A stretch of DNA of 61,126 nt. Origin: Pseudomonas putida (lineage in GTDB: Bacteria; Pseudomonadota; Gammaproteobacteria; Pseudomonadales; Pseudomonadaceae). The stretch is from NCBI RefSeq assembly GCF_028682475.1, contig NZ_JANHLE010000033.1, positions 1 to 61,126 of the forward strand, written 5' to 3'. A program made the position numbers and the translations under genes. The notes beneath the pieces are model-generated. The model was given only the letters and a program-made list of their open reading frames with translations, searched no databases and was not told the DNA's origin. The number at the start of each line of letters is the position of its first letter. The stretch's first letter is position 1. Positions 50,633 through 58,975 of the stretch are shown one piece after another.

Positions 50633-51526
50633 ATGGCTTCTGCACTGCCTGACCTGAAACTCCTGCGCATTTTTGTCAGCGTCGTACGTCATCAGGGCTT
50701 CGCCAACGCCCAGCGCGAACTCAACCTTTCGACCTCGGCCATCAGCACCTACATGAGCCAGCTGGAAGCGGCGCTGGGCATTGTCCTGTGTCACCGCGGG
50801 CGCGGGGGCTTCAGCCTGACCAGCAAGGGCGAACTGTTCCATCAGGAAACCCTGCGCCTGCTGGCCGAAATGGACGGCTTCGAGCAATACGCCGCAGCAC
50901 TCAAGGGCGAGTTGCGCGGAACCCTGAACCTGGGGGTGATCGACTCGACCGTCGGCGACCGCGCTTTGCCGCTGGCCGAAGCGATCGGTGCCTACAGCCA
51001 GGAGCACCCGGCGGTGCATTTGCACCTGTCGGTATCCAGCCCCTACGAGTTGCAGCTGGGGGTGCAGGACAACCGCCTGGACCTGGCCATCGGCGCGTTT
51101 TCGACGCGCATGAGTGGCCTGGTCTATCAACCGCTGTACCGCGAGCAGCACTGGCTGTACTGCAGTAACCGCCACCCGCTGTTTCACGAGCGGCGCATTC
51201 CAGAACAGGTCATCACCCAGCAACGCATGGTCGGGCGCGGCTACTGGAGCCAGGCGGAACTGGCTCGTCACGGTTTCAAACACAGCGCAGCGACGGTGGA
51301 AAGTATGGAAGCGCAACTGATTCTGGTGTTGTCCGGCGCCTATATCGGATACCTGCCGGAACACTATGCCCAGGCGTGGGCCGACAAGGGGGATTTGCGT
51401 GTGTTGTCACCGGCGACCTTCGGCTACCAGGCGCCGTTTTCCATGATCATCCGTCGCGGACGCAGCCGCGAACCCTTGATTCAGACCTTTCGCGATTTGC
51501 TCAAGGCGCAGCTCACACCGGCCTGA
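50633..51526 (+). CDS. gbuR: LysR-type activator of gbuA
   Basis: A 297-residue LysR regulator divergent from gbuA across a 223-bp gap. HTH region: VVRHQGFANAQRELNLSTSA then ISTYMSQLEAALGIVLCHRG. The effector domain follows. GbuR proteins activate guanidinobutyrase in response to 4-guanidinobutyrate. A pattern with TTAG and CTAA-type half-sites near 50552-50595 in the gap could be its operator, but I cannot define it. The gene is followed by the broken aer. Confidence 0.88.
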   Translation: MASALPDLKLLRIFVSVVRHQGFANAQRELNLSTSAISTYMSQLEAALGIVLCHRGRGGFSLTSKGELFHQETLRLLAEMDGFEQYAAALKGELRGTLNLGVIDSTVGDRALPLAEAIGAYSQEHPAVHLHLSVSSPYELQLGVQDNRLDLAIGAFSTRMSGLVYQPLYREQHWLYCSNRHPLFHERRIPEQVITQQRMVGRGYWSQAELARHGFKHSAATVESMEAQLILVLSGAYIGYLPEHYAQAWADKGDLRVLSPATFGYQAPFSMIIRRGRSREPLIQTFRDLLKAQLTPA

Positions 51527-51661
51527 CCGAAATGACCTCTGAAAAATTCAAATAGAACCGGAAATATCCTCGGTAAGCGGGCTACTTTCCCGTAATTGCT
51601 CTGCTAAACCTGTACTGCGTTGATGTCATTTCCCCATCACCCTTCGGCAGGTATCGCACAG

Positions 51662-52757
51662 ATGCGTATGAATTTACCCGTCAGTGAGCACGAAAGAACC
51701 TTTCCCCGCGAACAACGCCTGATTTCCACCACCGATCTCAACAGCCGTATTACCTATTGCAACGACGCCTTTGTTGCCATCAGTGGTTTCACCTACGAAG
51801 AACTGATCGATCAGACGCACAACCTGGTACGCCATCCGGATATGCCGCCTGCGGTATTCGGCCATATGTGGGAAACCATCAAACAGGGAAAACCGTGGAT
51901 GGGTGTGGTCAAGAACCGCGCTAAAAACGGCGACTTCTACTGGGTCAGCGCCTATGTCACGGCGATCTACGAAAACGGTCGGATCAGCGGTTATGAATCC
52001 GTGCGTTCAGTGCCGAGCCGCGAGCAGAACCGCCGTGCCTCGGCACTGTATGCAAGGTTGCGTCAGGGGCGGGCAGCTTGACCTGGCCATGCTCAGCGAG
52101 GAAGCGCGGCTGCAGACCGCGCTGACGCGCTTGGTCGACAGTGACCTGGCGCAGCAAAGCCTGCGGGCGATGGGCAGTATGAACGAAGCGGTCAATGACA
52201 TCGGTCAGGCGGTCAACGCCCTGGCCGAGCAGACTCAGTCGATTGGCAGTGTGGTGGATGTGATCACCTCGATTGCCGAACAGACCAATCTGCTTGCTCT
52301 GAACGCTGCGATTGAAGCGGCGCGGGCTGGTGAACAGGGGCGCGGATTCGCTGTGGTGGCGGACGAAGTGCGGTCTTTGGCCCAGCGCACCCGCAGCTCC
52401 ACCGAGGAAATCCACCAGATCATCGCCTCGCTGCGTGACGGCGCACAACGTGCGGTGTCCACGGCGAGCAAGGGCGAGCAGATTGCCAGAGACAGCGTGC
52501 AACGTGTCCAAGCGGTGCAGTCGGCGCTGGTGGGAATAACCCAGGCGGTCAGCCGTATTACCGGTATGAGTCAGCAGATGGCCACCGCGTCTGAACAACA
52601 GAGTCATGTCGCTGAAGCTATCAATCAGCAGATCACCCGCATCGCCCAGCTCTGTGATCACAGTGCCGGACAGGCCAAGCAGGGTGCCGCGATCAGTCAG
52701 GATCTGGAACGCATGGCTGAGTACCTGTACAGCCTGGCCGAACGTTTCAATCGCTGA
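51662..52757 (+). pseudogene. aer: Aerotaxis receptor (Aer-type), frameshifted and internally deleted
   Basis: Residues from 51662 give an Aer PAS domain (LISTTDLNSRITYCNDAFVA, then HNLVRHPDMPPAVF, and GVVKNRAKNGDFYWV), which binds FAD and senses redox. The frame stops at 52079-52081. The next frame, starting after about 52066, gives a chemoreceptor signalling domain with the hairpin tip EQTNLLALNAAIEAARAGEQ and GRGFAVVADEVRSLAQRT. Deleting one G from the G4 tract at 52066-52069 joins them. Even so the product would be near 365 residues against about 520 for P. putida Aer, and the membrane and HAMP parts are missing. Confidence 0.85.
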
Positions 52758-52835
52758 GGTCTTTCGTCTCACCCACAGGGAAGTGGGCTTTTTCCGGGAC
52801 TGCTGTGGCACACTTTGCCCGTCCAGGAGAACCCG

Positions 52836-53435
52836 ATGTCCAGAATCCAGTGCGAGCGCTGCCTGCGCCCACAAGCCCATTGCCTTTGCCCGTTGATCCC
52901 GTCCCTCGATAGCCGCACCCGCGTGCTGGTGTTGCAGCATCCGAGTGAAGTGCGTCATGCCCTCAATACCGCGAAACTGGCGGCACTGGGTCTGCGAAAT
53001 AGCGAATTGCGGGTAGCTGAGGCGTTCGAGGATCTGGCTGCGCTGATCGAGGTGCCGGGGTATCGCAGCGCGTTGCTGTTTCCCGGCGATCAGGCTCAGC
53101 CTCTGGTGGCCTATACCGACGATCAGGATCAACGCCCCTGGCTGCTGGTGGTGCCCGATGGTACTTGGCGCAAGGCGAGCAAGTTGCTGCACATGAATCC
53201 GTTGTTGGCAGCCTTGCCGCGGGTGACGCTGGCTCAGGTACAGCCTTCGCGCTACCGCTTGCGCAAAGCGCCGGCGGAGGGGGCGCTATCGACCCTGGAG
53301 GCGGTGGTGCAGGCGTTGAATGTGCTGGAGGCGCCGCTGTCTTTCGATGCACTGCTCAAGCCTTTCGATGCCTTGATCGAGGGGCAGATCGAGGCGATGG
53401 GGCGCGAGACGTACGAGCGAAATCACCAGCGCTGA
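52836..53435 (+). CDS. DTW-domain protein, TapT-like
   Basis: A 199-residue protein. It begins with a four-Cys zinc-like cluster (QCERCLRPQAHCLCPLIP) and carries DGTW in VPDGTWRKASKLLHM at about residues 105-119. DTW proteins of this type transfer aminocarboxypropyl from SAM to tRNA uridines (acp3U). ATG 52836 has CAGGAGA 6 bases upstream; the Met at 52815 is less likely. In P. putida a DTW gene also lies between aer and lapE, as I recall. Confidence 0.88.
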   Translation: MSRIQCERCLRPQAHCLCPLIPSLDSRTRVLVLQHPSEVRHALNTAKLAALGLRNSELRVAEAFEDLAALIEVPGYRSALLFPGDQAQPLVAYTDDQDQRPWLLVVPDGTWRKASKLLHMNPLLAALPRVTLAQVQPSRYRLRKAPAEGALSTLEAVVQALNVLEAPLSFDALLKPFDALIEGQIEAMGRETYERNHQR

Positions 53436-53441
53436 CTTTCA

Positions 53442-53528
53442 TGTGGGAGCCGGCCTTGCCGGCGATGACATCGTTGCGGTGTCAGATGTTGCGCGGCGCC
53501 TGCATCGCTGGCAAAGCCAGCTCCCACA
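53442..53528. repeat. REP pair between the DTW gene and lapC
   Basis: TGTGGGAGCCGGCCTTGCCG (from 53442) and CATCGCTGGCAAAGCCAGCT (from 53503) are inverted units of the second REP family with a 35-base spacer. They lie in the convergent gap of the DTW and lapC-like genes. Confidence 0.87.
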
Positions 53529-53530
53529 GT

Positions 53531-54886
53531 TCAACGTTCGCGCATAGCTTCAGTACGCGCCTTGAGCACCGGCTTGAGCAGGTAATCCAGCACACTCTTG
53601 TGCCCGGTGATGATGTCCACCGTGGCGGTCATCCCGGGGATGATCAGCAAAGGCTTGTTATCGCCACCCAGGTGGTTTTTGTCGGTGCGCACCTGGATCA
53701 GGTAGAACGAATTACCCTTGTCGTCGGTGACGGTGTCGGCGCTGATCAATTCCAGCTTGGCCTTCAAGCCGCCATAGATGGTGTAGTCGTAGGCGCTGAA
53801 CTTGACCATTGCCGACTGCCCGGGGTGCAGGAAGGCAACGTCCTGCGGGCGCACCTTGGCTTCGATCAGCAGATTGTCTTCCAGCGGCACGATCTCCAGC
53901 AGGTCGCTGCCCGGCTGGACCACGCCGCCGATGGTGTTGACCTTGAGCAGCTTGATGATGCCATGCACCGGCGAAACCACCGTGGTGCGCGTGACCCGGT
54001 CATCGATGGCGATGCTCGAGGCGGTGATCTTCGACAGGTCGGTGCGTTTCTCGTTGAGCTCCTTGGCCGCCTCCGAACGGAAACCGGCTTCCGACTCTTC
54101 GATCTTGCTCTTTATTTCCGCCACGGCTGCCTCGGCGCGGGGAATCGCCAGGGTGGTGGCGTTCAGCGAGCCACGGGCTTCGACGGTGCTGCGCTTGAGG
54201 CGCAGGATCTCTACGGGTGAGATCGCCCCGGTGCCCACCAGCGGCGTCGACATGTTCAGTTCTTGCTGCAGCAGGGCCAGCGCCGAGCGGTACTGCTCGG
54301 CCTTGGAACGGAACTCGGCCAGCTCCTGGGTCTTTTGTCGCAGTTGTTCGCTGAGGGTCTGCTTTTCGCTGGTCAGGCGCCGTTGCCGGGACTGGTATAA
54401 CGACAGCTCGTCCTCGGCCACCTGCGGCGCTTTGCTGCGTACCTCTTCAGAGACTTCGAAGGGGCGCCCCTCAGCCTCGGCCGACAGGCGTTCGACCTGG
54501 GCGGTGAGGGCATAGCGATCCGCTTCGCTCTCGCCCTTGTTGGACAGAAAGCGCGTGTCGTCCAGGCGCAGCAAGGTATCGCCTTTGTTGACCATCTGTC
54601 CTTCGCGAACAAAGATTTCGGTGACGATGCCGCCTTCCAGGTTCTGGATCACCTGGACCTTGCTCGACGGGATCGCCTTGCCTTCGCCCATGGTCACTTC
54701 ATCCAGCACCGCGAACCAGGCCCAGATCAGCGCCACCAGCAACAAGGCGGCCGCCAGCCACACGGTGATGCGCGACAGGCGCGGCGAATCCTGTAACGTT
54801 GCGCCGGCTACATCCGGCATGTAGTCGCGTTCGGCGGTTTTGCCGAAGCTCTGGAAGTAACTGCGCAAGCCTTGGCTGATGGACAT
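53531..54886 (-). CDS. lapC: Type I secretion membrane fusion protein (LapC/HlyD)
   Basis: A 451-residue HlyD-type protein. A single inner-membrane helix (SRITVWLAAALLLVALIWAW) is followed by a lipoyl half (IQNLEGGIVTEIFVREGQMV), a long coiled-coil hairpin (about 120-290, rich in Glu, Gln, Lys) and the second lipoyl half with the beta-barrel. It bridges the ABC transporter and the outer-membrane channel for LapA export. It starts 11 bases after the lapB-like stop. RTX-specific features are typical of LapC. Confidence 0.92.
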   Translation of the reverse strand: MSISQGLRSYFQSFGKTAERDYMPDVAGATLQDSPRLSRITVWLAAALLLVALIWAWFAVLDEVTMGEGKAIPSSKVQVIQNLEGGIVTEIFVREGQMVNKGDTLLRLDDTRFLSNKGESEADRYALTAQVERLSAEAEGRPFEVSEEVRSKAPQVAEDELSLYQSRQRRLTSEKQTLSEQLRQKTQELAEFRSKAEQYRSALALLQQELNMSTPLVGTGAISPVEILRLKRSTVEARGSLNATTLAIPRAEAAVAEIKSKIEESEAGFRSEAAKELNEKRTDLSKITASSIAIDDRVTRTTVVSPVHGIIKLLKVNTIGGVVQPGSDLLEIVPLEDNLLIEAKVRPQDVAFLHPGQSAMVKFSAYDYTIYGGLKAKLELISADTVTDDKGNSFYLIQVRTDKNHLGGDNKPLLIIPGMTATVDIITGHKSVLDYLLKPVLKARTEAMRER

Positions 54887-54897
54887 GACGAGATCCC

Positions 54898-57054
54898 CTA
54901 GATGGCCGAGCCGACCCGGCCTTTGCGCAGTGCATCGATAACCGCTTCCTTCGGCCCATCAGCCACCACCTTGCCGTTGTCGAGCACCAGCAAGCGGTCG
55001 ACCAGGCTGAGCATCGAGGTGCGGTGGGTGACCAGCAACAGCGTCTTGCCCTCGACCCAGCTATGCAGGCGTTGGCGCAGCTGGTCTTCGCTGGCGTTGT
55101 CCATGTGGCTGGTGGGTTCGTCGAGGATCATGATCGGCGGCTCCAGCAGCATCGCCCGGGCCAGCAGCACGGACTGGCGCTGGCCACCGGAGAGCAACTG
55201 GCCACGTTCACCGACCGGGCGATCGAAACCTTGCGGATGCTGGCGCGCCAGTTCACTGACGCCGGTCAGCTCGGCGACCTCCAGCATGCGTGCATCACTC
55301 ACATAGCGCGCGCCGAGGGTGAGGTTGTCGCGCAGGCTGCCGGCCAGCAGCGGCAGGTCATGGGCGACATAACCGATCTGGTTGCGCAGGTCGGCGATGT
55401 CGAGTTGGCGTAGATCGAGGTTGTCGAGCAGGATCTGTCCTTCGTCCGGCGCATAAAAGCCCATCAACAGGCGGGCCAGGGTGCTTTTGCCCGAACCGCT
55501 GCGGCCGATGATGCCGATGCGCTCGCCGGGCTTGACGCTGAAGCTCACGGTATTGAGCGCGGCGGCGTTCTGCCCGGCATAGCGAAAGCTGACATGGCTG
55601 ACCTCAAGGGCGCCGTGCAGCTGGGTGCGCTCCAGCGGTTGCTGCCCTGCCTGACGCTCCTGTGGCAGCGCCATCAGCGCGTCGGTACTGCGCATGGTCA
55701 GCTGCGCCTGCTGATAACGGGTGATCAGCCCGGCGATCTGCCCCAGCGGGGCCAGTACGCGGCTACCGAGCATGTAGCTGGCGACCAGGGCACCGACACT
55801 GAGATTGCCGGCAATGATGCTGTAGACCCCGGCGACAATGGTCGCCATGCCGCAGAACTGCTGGATGAACAAGGTGCCGTTGGTGGCCAGCGCCGACAGG
55901 TTACGGGCATGCGCGTCGAGGCGGGTCAGGGCGCCGTGGGTGCTTTCCCATTGGTACTGACGCTCGCTCTCGGCACTGCAGGCTTTGAGGGTTTCCAGGC
56001 CACCGAGGGTTTCGATCAGCAGGGCCTGGCGCACCGCACCCAGGGCCAGACTTTTTTGCACGGTGTCGCGCAAACGTACCTGGATCAACAGGGCGAAGAT
56101 GATGGTGACGGGGAAGGCAATCAGCGGAATCACCACCAGCCAGCCGCCGAGCAGGCCGATTACCAGCAGCATCAGCACCACGAAGGGCAGGTCAATGACG
56201 CTGGTCAGGGTCACGGCGGTGAGAAATTCGCGCAGGCCCTGGAAGTCATGGATGCTTTGCGCAAAACCACCGATGGTGGCCGGCCGGGCCTTCATCGACA
56301 TGCCGGTAATGCGCTCGAACAGGGTGGCCGAGAGAATCAGGTCGGTCTTTTTCCCGGCCTGATCCAGCAAATGAGCGCGCACTATGCGCAAAATCAATTC
56401 GAACAAGGTGCCGATCAACAGGCCGACCACCAGGACCCAGAGGGTCGAGATGGCCTGGTTGGGCACGACCCGGTCGTAGGTCTGCATGACGAACAGCGGC
56501 ACCATCAGGCCGAGCAGGTTGATCAACAGACTGGCCAGGACCGCATCGCCGTAGAGCCAGCGAGACAGTTTCAGGGTGTCGCGGAACCAGGCATTGACCC
56601 GCGGCATCAACGGTGCGCGCAGGTCTTCGAGCTCATGCCGGGGACGGGCGAACAGCGCTTCGCCGCTATAGGCCTCGGCCAGTTCCTCGCGGCTGACCCA
56701 TTGTTCGCCACCTTCTGCCTCACTGGGCAGGATCAGCGCCTTGCCGTCTTCGCCCCAACGTCGCAGCACGGCGCAGCGGCCCTGCTTGAGCAGTAACAGC
56801 ACCGGCAGGTTGAGCGCCGAAATCGCGTCCAGTTCCCGTCGCAACACGCGCGCCTGCAAACCGGCGCGAGCGGCGGCGCGCGGCAGCAAGTCGAGACTCA
56901 GGCGCTGCTGGGCCAGGGGCAGGCCGGCACTCAGGCCAGCGCGGCTGAGCGTGCAACCGTGCAGCTTGCAGAGAATCAGCAAACCATCGAGTAACGGATC
57001 ATCGAAACTCAGGCGCGGATCTGCCGCCGAGCTCGCAGGTTGCATGCTGGTCAC
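54898..57054 (-). CDS. lapB: Type I secretion ABC transporter (LapB)
   Basis: A 718-residue ABC protein. Residues 1-140 are a C39-like domain that lacks the peptidase catalytic Cys motif (it has LLILCKLHG instead), as in RTX adhesin exporters, and binds rather than cuts the substrate. Then come six membrane helices and the ATPase: Walker A GRSGSGKST, signature LLSGGQRQSVLLARA, Walker B IMILDEPTSHMD, switch His LVTHRTS. It powers export of the adhesin encoded at 58976. It is second in the E-B-C operon. Confidence 0.93.
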   Translation of the reverse strand: MTSMQPASSAADPRLSFDDPLLDGLLILCKLHGCTLSRAGLSAGLPLAQQRLSLDLLPRAAARAGLQARVLRRELDAISALNLPVLLLLKQGRCAVLRRWGEDGKALILPSEAEGGEQWVSREELAEAYSGEALFARPRHELEDLRAPLMPRVNAWFRDTLKLSRWLYGDAVLASLLINLLGLMVPLFVMQTYDRVVPNQAISTLWVLVVGLLIGTLFELILRIVRAHLLDQAGKKTDLILSATLFERITGMSMKARPATIGGFAQSIHDFQGLREFLTAVTLTSVIDLPFVVLMLLVIGLLGGWLVVIPLIAFPVTIIFALLIQVRLRDTVQKSLALGAVRQALLIETLGGLETLKACSAESERQYQWESTHGALTRLDAHARNLSALATNGTLFIQQFCGMATIVAGVYSIIAGNLSVGALVASYMLGSRVLAPLGQIAGLITRYQQAQLTMRSTDALMALPQERQAGQQPLERTQLHGALEVSHVSFRYAGQNAAALNTVSFSVKPGERIGIIGRSGSGKSTLARLLMGFYAPDEGQILLDNLDLRQLDIADLRNQIGYVAHDLPLLAGSLRDNLTLGARYVSDARMLEVAELTGVSELARQHPQGFDRPVGERGQLLSGGQRQSVLLARAMLLEPPIMILDEPTSHMDNASEDQLRQRLHSWVEGKTLLLVTHRTSMLSLVDRLLVLDNGKVVADGPKEAVIDALRKGRVGSAI

Positions 57055-57083
57055 AATGGCCTACTCCTGCAGCAGATCGCGGC

Positions 57084-58457
57084 TTAGCGCATGTCGGGCA
57101 GACGTGCTTCGCTCTTCACTTCACTCTGGGCAATGGCCTCAGGCGGCAGCGAGATGCGTTGCTTGTTCAGCAGCTCACCCATGTTGGCCAGCACCCGGTA
57201 CATCGAGAACTCCTCGACATAGCGCACTTCGGTATACCGGCGGTTGGCGTTGTACAGCTCGTTTTCACTGTCGAGCAGGTCGAGCAGGGTCCGTTGGCCG
57301 AGGCCGAACTGATCCTGATAGGCCGCGCGCACCCGGGTGGTGGTATCCGCGTACTCGCGGGCGGTCGGGGTTTGCTTGCGGGCGTTGGTCATGGCGTTCC
57401 AGGACAGCGCCAGGTCCTCGTTGAGGGTGCGCAAGGCGTTGTTGCGGATGTCCATGGCCTGGTTGATCTTGTGCGCATCGGACTGCAGGCGGGCCTTGTC
57501 GCTGCCGCCGCGGAACAGGTTGTAGCTGAGCTCGACACCGGCTTGCCAGTCGTTGTTGTCGTGACCGACCTGACCTGCGGTGTTGTTGTTGGCGCCGGTG
57601 GCCAGTACCGCATCCAGGCGCGGATAGAACGGCGACTTGGCCACTTCGTACTGCTGCTCGGCGGCTTGTACATCAGCCTGGGCCGACTTCAGGTAGGGGT
57701 TGTGTTCGAGCATGTCCTGGCGCGCATCGAGCAGGCTGGCAGGCATCTCCCCCTTGATGGTGACCGGGGTTTCCAGCTCGTCGGGGACGCGGCCGATGAC
57801 GCTGTAGAAATTGGCTTCGGCATCGGCCAGGTCGACTTCGGCGGTGTACAGGTTGTTTTCCGCCAGGGCGCGACGGGCGGTGGACTGGTCGAGGTCGGCG
57901 GTGCTGCCCACGCCGCGTTCGCTGCGCAAGCCGATCTGGTCGTTGACGCGCAGGTGGGCCTGCAGGTTGTTCTTGGCCAGGGTCACCAGCTCACGGCGCT
58001 TGAGCACCTCCAGGTACACCTCGACGGCGCGCAGGCTGATGCTCTGAGCGGTTGCCTGGGTGTAGTAGGCGCGGGAGTTGACCACCGCTTCGGTACGGCC
58101 GACCTCATTGGAGGTGTTGAAACCGTCGAACAGCATCTGCCGCAGGCGCAGGTCGGACTGGGTGTAGTTCAGGGTTTCCTTGTTGTGATTGGAGGTGCCG
58201 TCGGGATTGGTGAAGCGAGTGTTGGTGTTATCCGACTTCTGCCGACCGTAGCCGGCAACCAGGTCGACGCGCGGATACCAGCCGCCTTTGGCCACCTTGA
58301 CGTCTTCGTCTGCGGATAAGCGATTGTTACGGCTGGCGTTGATTTCCGGATGTTGGTCCACGGCGCTTTGCACAGCTTCCGTAAGCGACATCGCCTGAGC
58401 ATTGGCACATGCCATGGCCAATAGAATTGCGCCGGTGATGGGGGTCAAAACGCGCAT
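57084..58457 (-). CDS. lapE: TolC-like outer-membrane channel (LapE)
   Basis: A 457-residue TolC-family protein. Signal peptide MRVLTPITGAILLAMACANA with cleavage after AQA, then MSLTEAVQSAVDQHPEINA, the first TolC helix. Repeat halves of the TolC fold are seen around AVDQHPEI and DMLEHNPYLKSAQADVQ. The start is ATG 58457 (GGGAG upstream). It heads the operon lapE-lapB-lapC and is divergent from lapA. In P. putida KT2440 lapE sits at this position but without lapA next to it, as I recall. Confidence 0.92.
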   Translation of the reverse strand: MRVLTPITGAILLAMACANAQAMSLTEAVQSAVDQHPEINASRNNRLSADEDVKVAKGGWYPRVDLVAGYGRQKSDNTNTRFTNPDGTSNHNKETLNYTQSDLRLRQMLFDGFNTSNEVGRTEAVVNSRAYYTQATAQSISLRAVEVYLEVLKRRELVTLAKNNLQAHLRVNDQIGLRSERGVGSTADLDQSTARRALAENNLYTAEVDLADAEANFYSVIGRVPDELETPVTIKGEMPASLLDARQDMLEHNPYLKSAQADVQAAEQQYEVAKSPFYPRLDAVLATGANNNTAGQVGHDNNDWQAGVELSYNLFRGGSDKARLQSDAHKINQAMDIRNNALRTLNEDLALSWNAMTNARKQTPTAREYADTTTRVRAAYQDQFGLGQRTLLDLLDSENELYNANRRYTEVRYVEEFSMYRVLANMGELLNKQRISLPPEAIAQSEVKSEARLPDMR

Positions 58458-58550
58458 GGGGTACTTCTCCCTGATCTCAAATTTGGGTGCTGCTGTCGTC
58501 ATATTTTTGACGAACTTTTAAGGTCAAACCGTTTCAGGCTTGTAACAACA

Positions 58551-58582
58551 GAGCTAAGAACATTTATAAGGCGAGCTAAGAA
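58551..58582. promoter_or_regulatory. 22-bp-spaced direct repeat in the lapE-lapA gap
   Basis: GAGCTAAGAA occurs at 58551-58560 and at 58573-58582, exactly 22 bp apart (two helical turns), in the AT-rich part of the divergent region. A third, imperfect copy (GATCTAAGGA) is at 58621-58630. TTATGCG also repeats at 58599 and 58615 (16 bp). Same-face spacing suggests a dimeric regulator; which one is unknown. Confidence 0.5.
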
Positions 58583-58777
58583 GAATTTTTCATAAGGGTT
58601 ATGCGAAAAAAAACTTATGCGATCTAAGGAATCCACGACATTGTTCATATCGAGCGACCCGTTGATACCGCGCTAGGGGGCATTTTTCGGGCGCCAGAGA
58701 AAGTTCAGAATTTTTTGCGGCAAAGGGCACGGATGTAGCGGAGGGGATGGAGGAAGATCAGTTGTTGGCGACAATTT

Positions 58778-58793
58778 TTTGGCATATGCCAAA
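58778..58793. promoter_or_regulatory. 16-bp perfect palindrome in the lapA leader
   Basis: TTTGGCATATGCCAAA is a perfect 16-bp palindrome about 180 bp before the adhesin start. It is a good operator candidate. No regulator can be assigned by sight. Confidence 0.45.
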
Positions 58794-58832
58794 TCGCCAG
58801 CTTGTTTTTCCACGTTCATGGAGTGTCTGGCA

Positions 58833-58869
58833 GGCGAAGGCGTTGATTTCATTGAAATCGACCTTCGCC
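58833..58869 (+). promoter_or_regulatory. Strong stem-loop in the lapA leader
   Basis: GGCGAAGG pairs with CCTTCGCC and GATTTC with GAAATC inside it (loop ATT), giving a 14-bp stem with one internal mismatch region. It is 107 bases upstream of ATG and has no T-tract, so it is probably a structured leader rather than a terminator. Confidence 0.5.
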
Positions 58870-58957
58870 TTCAGCGCTTTCCAGGTGTTGGCCAAAGGCA
58901 GGCGCAGCAGGCCGACCACGCGAGAATCAGAGTGCTTTTCTGCGAAAAACCGTTCCG

Positions 58958-58974
58958 CAGCGGAGGAGAGCGCT
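58958..58974 (+). promoter_or_regulatory. Possible RsmA/RsmE site over the lapA ribosome binding site
   Basis: AGCG (58959-58962) and CGCT (58971-58974) can pair, leaving the loop GAGGAGAG with the GGA motif RsmA-type proteins like, and this loop contains the lapA ribosome binding site. Confidence 0.35.
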
Positions 58975-58975
58975 C

